Positions 57,153 to 64,000 of a stretch of 64,000 bases of DNA are shown piece after piece. Location: positions 1 through 64,000 of the forward strand of contig BCIK01000023.1 in assembly GCA_039545295.1 (NCBI GenBank), in the 5' to 3' direction. The translations under genes and the position numbers were made by a program. How positions within the stretch are numbered: the stretch's first letter is position 1; the number at the start of each line of letters is the position of its first letter. The notes below the pieces were generated by a model. It worked only from the letters and a program-made list of their open reading frames with translations. It made no database searches and had not been told where the DNA came from. Source of the DNA: Udeniomyces pyricola (lineage: Eukaryota; Basidiomycota; Tremellomycetes; Cystofilobasidiales; Mrakiaceae).

Positions 57153-57538
57153 GGAAAGCTTGGGATGTGTCCGGAGAAATAGGGCGGGATGGGGGGAGAC
57201 GGCGAATAAGGGGTTACGGGGGTAGCTTTGGCTATTGATGGGTTGTAACCTTTTGATGTTGTTTTTTTTTTCATGTCAAGGCTTTTTGTATTCTATGCTC
57301 TGTTCGTTCACTTGCTGGGGATTTTGAGGCTTACCAACGTCATCGGTTCGGCCACGACCGACCTACCGAAGCCTTCATTTTTCCTTTCTTTTACAGAAAA
57401 AAAGAAGAAAAAAAGAAGCAAAGCGATACATCGAAAACAGGAAATAACATGAAATTATACGTTCTACCCGAGCTATCTCCCTCCCCTGGCAGACATATAT
57501 GTATATATACATCAGATGATCCTCCCTTTTTTTTTTCT
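57153..57538. other. Convergent 3' region between P450 and lipase genes
   Basis: About 390 bases shared by two 3' UTRs, with a T run at about 57261-57271 and A-rich stretches near 57399-57416. No gene seen. Confidence 0.6.
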
Positions 57539-60500
57539 TCAGATACTATCGAGGTCTGTATCCGGTACGCGCAAAGCCGCGCCCATACCCGTCCGGAGGA
57601 GATCATCCGGTCGCGCAAAGACTTCGGCGAGGATGAACGCCGCGGTCGAAGGGTCCGAAAAGTACGAGGAATGCGCGGAGATCTTGAAGGTAGACGCACA
57701 AAAAGAAAAATTCAAACAAGGAAAGAGAAAGGAGGAAGAAGGGCCGCATCGTTCGGGAGTATGAGGACAAAAAAAGGAACAGAACGAGAGAGAGGGGAAG
57801 AGGATTTTACAGAGAGAGAAAAAAAAAAGGTGTGAGAAGTGCACGAGATGAGACAGAGATATGATGAGAGGTTGACTTAGATGCTGACCATATCGAGATA
57901 TTCTGAGATAGCGCCCTGCGTCTGAAGTTGAAAATCGACGGTCCCATGGGGGTTGAGGGCGCTAAACCGACGTTCGGCCCGGGAGCCTCGGAGTTGTTCC
58001 TTCCCTGGCGCGCCCGAGAGTTCCAACCCGGACGGCAACCGGATCGTCTCTGGACGCTTGGGACCAAACGAGGACGAGGTTGACGAAGGGCCTCGGACAC
58101 TGCTAAAAGCCTGATGAATGCGAAGAGGGAATGGAAAGAAGGATTGAATGTGGGGAGGGAGAGATAGGGAGTCGTATAATCACGCACAAGGTCGATAGGA
58201 GAAGAAAAAAGAGATGAGCAAGATGAGCAAGAAACACCAACGGCAACCCATTAGAGCGGCCAAAAGAGGAAGAAAAAGAAAGAGAAATGAGCCACATCAA
58301 TCACAAACAAACGAGGGACGCACGCTTCCGATCCCTCCAAAGACCTTGCCCAAACTTCCGACGCCTCGACCGACGCTCTCGGTGAACGTACTGAGGAGCC
58401 CAGCGGTGACGCTCGAGATGGCGAGGGGTTCTTTCCGAGCCGCCAGCGCTCGATCGACGCAGGCGTTCAAGGCGTACGAGATGGGATCGGCCGGATTGAA
58501 GATGTTGCTGTTTGAGAGACGACGACGACGAGCAGACGGAGTGAGAGAGGAGAAACGAGAAGCCTCTTTGAGCCTTAACGCCAAGTGTTGTCTCGTTGAA
58601 TCTTTCTGCGAGAAGACTGACACTAAAAGACGTAGATCACGATGAAAACTTACTACAGACTATCGACTGCCAGGCAGCCAAACTTGCCTGCTCGATCGAG
58701 CGCTTCATCCGGGGGCGAATTCCTCGTTCTCTCCCTTCCCTTCCTCGGGATCAGCTGGGCCTGATGCAGATGGAGGAACAATCCGAGCGGAGAACCGAGA
58801 AGAAAGAGCGCATGGGTATTGAAGATGAATTGGTTCCGACTGCTGTAAACAACTTCTTTAGGGAGGGAGGAGAGAGGGGGGATCGTCGTCGGTTGGTCCG
58901 AGAGGATGTCGGCAACCAAGGCGGAGCCGAGCTAGATTCAGTTGGTTAGAACGATCACCGAAGAGCAAGATGACGGATCGTTTGGTGAATAAGAGATGCA
59001 AAACGTCATGAGCGTCGATCTTGCTCAACATGTCTCCCCGCAGCAAACGTAGAGGTCTGGTTGAGGCCAAGGCAGAAGAAGGTATGTTAAAAAAGGACGG
59101 ACCGAATGACCAATCACATGAACCCGACCGTGTTTCTCAAAGGACGGATGCCGTCGACACCAAAGACGATACGTTCTGTTGCACTCCCTCGAGACGGCTT
59201 CGATCATGCTCTTCTTATGATGCGGTGTCATAAAGTAAGGAATCTACGAAGAACAAGCAACAACGAGAAGAAGAAAAAGATAGATAGGAAGAGCCAAAGG
59301 TGGAAGGGAGGTGAGTAGAAAGACCAAATGTATCGTCTTCACATTCAATCACCCTATCCTCTTTCTGAACATAGCTGACGACAATCAAACGGCTTACATC
59401 AATCAGCACATTATTTGTGATCTCTCGAACGTAAGGAATCGTCTTTTTGAGCGTGATATCGTCCAAGGTGAAGCGATTGTCGAGCCCATGCTCGATATCC
59501 TCCTGAGCTTCGGCCGCGTCGACGGCAAGCGTCAGACTCGCTCGCCATTGGATCGGAAGGAACTGTCGAAAGGAAAAGGGAAACAAAGAGAGAAGAAAGG
59601 AAAATAAAAGCAGCAAGGAAGAGAGAAAGACCGGGAACGAGTGATTTCAGATTGATGTGACCTCTTTCGAGGCTGTGGAGCATGAAGATATTGCTTGCAT
59701 TCTTTCTTTGCCTTGTGATGCGAATATCAACTTACCTGCACTTGACGATCTCGTATAATGGATGCCAACGCGGGGCCGGTTGCCTGACGTTGGGCCTCCT
59801 TTCTTAAGTCATTCGTCGAGTACACAAAGGAGAGAGCTTCGTTTGTCGTCGCTAATTCTGAAGACGAGCAAAAAGAAAGCGAGTTCATCCGGAAAGAGTA
59901 AAAGGAAGTAGATACAGCAAAGTGGTCAACACGGTTATCTGGTGATATCAACGTGAGGAAAAAAAGAGGAAAAGACAACGGAACGAGAAGCACGAACGTT
60001 GACCGATTCCGTGGACGACAAAGCTGGAAATTGATCAATGTGAGAGAATTGATCAAGCGACAAGGCAAGAGGAGAATGAGGAGAGCGAGGATGATCATCA
60101 GTATCTTCGAAGTATCTTGGGATCATCCCAGGTCGTAGCAGGAATGCCAGCGGACGGTGGACATACATCAAATCGGTCACTTCATGGGAATAAACCTGAG
60201 CCTGCCCCCCATTACTCTGTTGCAGGATGAGACAAAAGATGATGATCACATGAACCAAATGGACGCAGCAGGCCGGCTCGATGTGAGCTCACTTTCCAAT
60301 CTTGAGGGGAAAAAAAAGAACATTTCGACCTAGAAACATTCTGCCACTTGGACTTACAGGTGAAGACGCGGTAGCCGGTACATCGACGCCCTCCGTCCTT
60401 CCCCCACTCCTTGCATTCCTCCCATTCCCCGCGCCTTCTGACGAGGTAAACCCCAATCTCCCTTCCCGATCAATCCCGAATCCATTCAGAGACTCCCCAA

Positions 60501-62912
60501 TCTTCCCCCCGATCCCCTGGGCGCCATCGTGCAAGTCCATCGCGCCCTTTCTCAAGCCCGCTTTGACGTCCTCGACGTTCCTCCGCAGGTCGTCGCCCAA
60601 GGCCAAGGACGAAGGGATAGGCCGATGGAACTCATCTAGGGAAGTTCGAGTGGTCGCGGTCGGGTTGGAATGACCTCGAGAGGTCGAACGGATACTGCTG
60701 CTCGAAATGGACGTCGTCCGGGCTCGGGGTATCGGAGTCGATGTTCCAGAAGAAAAGGAGGGCGTCCGTGAGCGTAGAGGCATGCTAGCGGATTGGTATC
60801 CTCGGTAGACTGACGGGAAGCACATCAACAAAGCAAAGTCCGCAGTGATATGAAGGGAAAAGAAGAAAAGAAAAAGAAAAAAAAAACGTGTCACGTCTCA
60901 AATTCAGCCACAAACGCCCTTGGTGCCTTTGTGGCGCGATCTCTATCGTTGGGGGAAGGGTTAGAGCTGCAAGTCCTACCTAGGGTTCCACCGGAATCGC
61001 GACCGTAGCGAAGAGCGGACCAAAGCGTGGCGTTAAGTCGACTACTCATACTCTCCCTTTATGAACGAAATCGGCAACAAGGCCGATCGACGAGATGACA
61101 AGTTGTAAGGAAGATAAGCCAAAGTCAAGACCATCCTGAGTCAGTCACGAACGCGTCATACTTGATTCGAATCGATCATTGCCCCGACCGCGAGCGCGCT
61201 CAGGAGGTTGGAGCGAGAATCGTAGGAAAAAAGGGTTAAGAAAAAAAGGAGCATGGCAACATACGAGATGATCCGTCCTACGCCTTCATCTTGATAGATG
61301 ACGGAAGCTCCGGCGTGGTCAGCGAGCGCGTGGAGATCAACGCGGAGCTTGGCTTGGGCTTCTTTGCCTAACTCCAAAGCGGTCTTGAATTCTTCCGGAT
61401 ATGACGGCTACGAAGAAGGAGGGTAGATGCGAGCAATCGAGTTCGGTCAGAAGCCATAGGGAGAATATGGGATGATGTTAGTTTCAATAGCCCGTATCAG
61501 GCTCGTAAGTTGCTCGATAGATGCAGCGAGCTAGACAGAATCCAGATAGACGCACAAGCCAAGGCTGGATTTTCATGTAACCCTCTTCGAGCTCATCCGA
61601 GAGATTCTCGGAGCACGGATGCGAAGGATCAAAGAACCATCTGTTCAACGTCAAGGAAAGCACAGTCAGTGTCAACATGTGGGCAAGGGGAAAGGAAGAT
61701 GATGGTTCAAAAAAAAAAAAATGGGTTCTCCTTTGGATTTTGATTACTAACCTGCCGCGTCGCACGGGTATGTTTGGACCCCGATGAATCCAATAGACTG
61801 GGTACAATTTCATTTCCTTGACATCGACCTCGAACAACCCGTCCTGCACATGCAGAAAGAGTAAAAAGCAAGTATGTTCGTATCAGACCAGGGACTCTAG
61901 GATGCCAGCCTCATCAGTTGACTCAGCAGCGTGACCTAACGGAGAGAAGGCCTACTCACCTTGCCAACGGGCACCCCAACCTTGGCCTCTCTCCTCTCGA
62001 CCTCATCAGGAGATTCGTTGAGCTTTTCGCCCATCTCTTCCCCTGCTTGCTCTTCTCTCAAGCTCCCTCGCTCATGGGTCCCATCCCTGCCGTGCATTCG
62101 ACTAAAGTCCGACAGCGATTCTCCTTCAATCTCTCCATTCCCCCTTTTCTTCTCACTACCACCACCACCATGATAATTACTACTTCCTCCTCCTCCACTT
62201 GAAGCCCCAGTTGCTCCTCCAGCAGCGGCCTCCTTTTCCTTACGTTTCCTCTCCTTCTCCTGGGCGGCCCGCAGTTTCTGCGTATCCTCGAGCGAAGGGT
62301 TCTTGGTACGCGTCGCTTCTTGTTCCTCCGGTGTGAGGGTCGTGAGGAACTGACGTTCCATCGCGGCACTTTCAGAGGCACTAAAGGCGGCGTAGTGTTG
62401 AGGTGGAGTCGAAACGGGGACGCCCTAGGAAAATGTGTTTATCAGGGACGTCGGCGAGAGAGGGAAAGTTCGACCCAGACAAGTCGGGTGATGGCATGAG
62501 CATAGCGTCGCAAAAAAGGAAGCACAAGTTATACGAGGTAGAAGAGCGAGTGGGTTTCAAGTCATGGGAGGTTCTCCATTGGCGAGAGCTGGCTTGATCG
62601 CTATAGTTTGACGAATGAGAAGGAGAAAGAGAGAGAAAGAGGGAGAGTTGAAGAGGAAGAACAAGGGCGCGACGGCCATTGCCGACAGACTCGTCCAGAT
62701 AGACTCCGTGTCCCTCTGCCTCTCCCCAATTCCCAGACACCAGAAGCTGCATGTTGACTCACCTGAAGATCAAGGTAGGGTGTGCCGAGGTGGAGCCACC
62801 GGATGTCAAGCGGGGGAGGTCCAGAGTCATTGTCATCGTCGTCGTTGTCGTCGTCGTCATCATCCGAGTCTCGTCGTTTGGGTGGGTGAGGGATCAGGTT
62901 CGGTTGTTCCAT
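57539..62912 (-). CDS. DDHD-domain phospholipase A1 (fungal Ddl1-like)
   Basis: Seventeen exons in agreeing phase give 941 residues: 62912..62763, 62424..61960, 61843..61752, 61640..61556, 61407..61265, 61198..61162, 61052..60980, 60809..60358, 60216..60167, 60023..59998, 59857..59736, 59562..59398, 59243..59103, 58931..58657, 58507..58324, 58110..57889, 57682..57539. It should hydrolyse phosphatidic acid and related lipids. N-terminal marks are LDIRWLHLGTPYLDLQ, LYPVYWIHRGPNIPVRRGRWFFDP. The lipase core has IFVVHGIGQ (about 515-525) and FLPIQWRASL. The nucleophile elbow GHSLGS (serine about 667) is formed across the intron 59102..58932. The DDHD part follows: LLGSPLGLFLHL, NIFNPADPISYAL, FSALNPHGTVDFQLQ, EYLDMISAHSSYF. 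A Ser/Thr-rich insertion (about residues 355-490) lies before the core. The acceptor of the 61052 exon (GAG, purine-rich) is the weakest. An upstream in-frame ATG exists at 62930. Confidence 0.93.
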
Positions 62913-62930
62913 TTGGATCGATCCGGTCAA

Positions 62931-64000
62931 CGTGGAAAGGTGGAGGCGTGACGACGGGGGTTGATTCGGCTCAGGTGGGTGCGAGAATGTATGAAGATGA
63001 GATACAATTTGAGCAGAGGATAGCTAAGAGGCGCGGTTGTTGATTGATGGTTTGAAGGAGTGGTGGGAGTCTAGCTAAGGATGATGCTCATGAGGACAGG
63101 GGGGACTGAGCGTACACGTCAGCCACGATCAATGTCGTCTAGGCCGGCATTATCACTTGAATATTTATCCTAGCTCATCGTGTATATGTATCGCATAGAT
63201 CATACCAATCAATATCTATGCTCTCTGTCTTGATGTTCATTGATCGTGCTACCGACCTCATGATCGACAGATCGTATTTTTATTTTTCTTTCTCGATCGA
63301 CAATCTGCAGACTGAAGTCGTTTCTCACACGCAATATGGCCATCATACTGATAACTGATCGGTTCTCACCCACGCATGAATATACCTTAAATGTGATTCC
63401 TACGTCAGTCTCCCATCTCCATGATCTCTCTATCTCCACTTATATACTACTACTACCACTGGTAGGACTAGTAGCGTTCTTGAGTTCGATCCCACCATTC
63501 CTCCAGGTAAGGTTCGAAAACCGTCCGAGTCCGATCCCGAACGCGACTGAAAAAGAAAAGAAAAGAAAAAAGGGGAGAGACGAACATCGTTGCCCGATCA
63601 AAAAAAAAAAAAAAAGTGTTAGTAAGGGGTTCTCGTGCTCCTGGTTTGGGGTTTTTTTTTTTTCGTTCGTCAGAGTCGGAAGGGTTCCGGACACAAATGA
63701 AAAATAAAATAAAATGAATGTGATGCGCGCGCAAAGCGAGTGTGATCCAAAAAAAAAAAAAAAAGGGTTTCTATGGACGTTTGAATGAGCCCGAGCGACT
63801 AACTGAGACAGAAAAAAAAAAAAGAGGAGAGTAGGGGAGGGAAATAGGAGGATAGTGAAGATCGTATGTATGCCAAAAAAAAAAAAGAGAAACCTAGACG
63901 CTTTCTCACCCTCTGCTGCTTTAGCCTGAGGTCCCTAACGACCTCCTCCCCCCCCCTCCTCTTTCGAGAAAAACGAAACAGAAAAATGGAGACGTTCTGA
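62931..64000. other. Right edge: promoter side of the lipase gene and A-rich repeats
   Basis: No supported gene. The first few hundred bases are the promoter of the lipase gene. Further right are several A or T homopolymers (about 63600-63615, 63652-63663, 63749-63764, 63812-63822, 63874-63885) and a short GCGCGCGC near 63724. The final 100 bases could belong to a gene beyond the edge, but nothing can be read. Confidence 0.5.

Overview
The window looks like nuclear DNA of a basidiomycete fungus, probably a yeast-like or dimorphic lineage. The genes are compact but intron-rich, with up to 17 exons. Donors are mostly GTACGT, GTGAGT or GTAAGT and acceptors CAG or TAG. Several deduced proteins are fungal, and one resembles a 7TM family (DUF6534-like) known mainly from Basidiomycota. 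There is no operon, phage, CRISPR or plasmid signal, and I found no rRNA or convincing tRNA gene. I derived every gene model by hand from reading frames, splice signals and intron phase. No alignment or transcript data were available.

Layout, left to right. 0.5-9 kb: a spliced gene of uncertain family (spartin/senescence-like) divergent from an OCRE-FHA-G-patch protein (AGGF1-like), then a UXT prefoldin-like subunit and, on the minus strand, the KEOPS kinase Bud32. 10.1-17 kb: one very large, mostly disordered, presumably nuclear protein of about 2,200 residues. 18.4-25.5 kb: a serine-rich protein and a multi-exon seven-helix membrane receptor with a long cytoplasmic tail. 27.5-31.9 kb: a CDK11/PITSLRE kinase and a Kre9/Knh1-type GPI-anchored wall protein. 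33.4-39.8 kb: a nine-exon Lys/Glu/Ala-rich protein with a very pyrimidine-rich leader, then GMP synthase. 40.8-49.3 kb: a NASP/Hif1 histone chaperone, two single-pass membrane proteins, an acidic protein of unknown role and a twin-CX9C NDUFAF8-like protein. 51-57.2 kb: a secreted double-WSC protein and a cytochrome P450. 57.5-62.9 kb: a 17-exon DDHD-domain phospholipase A1.

The genes do not form an evident pathway cluster. The recognised ones are mostly housekeeping: tRNA modification, GMP synthesis, histone chaperoning, prefoldin-like assembly, complex I assembly, lipid hydrolysis, kinase control and cell wall. I do not see a convincing new biological system. The most interesting points are structural: an in-frame TAG that coincides exactly with the end of a possible 45-nt intron in the 7TM gene, introns whose 3' ends carry poly-A instead of a polypyrimidine tract, a GC-AG intron in the P450, an intron that splits the catalytic GHSLGS motif of the lipase, and a modular, mostly phase-0, micro-exon gene.
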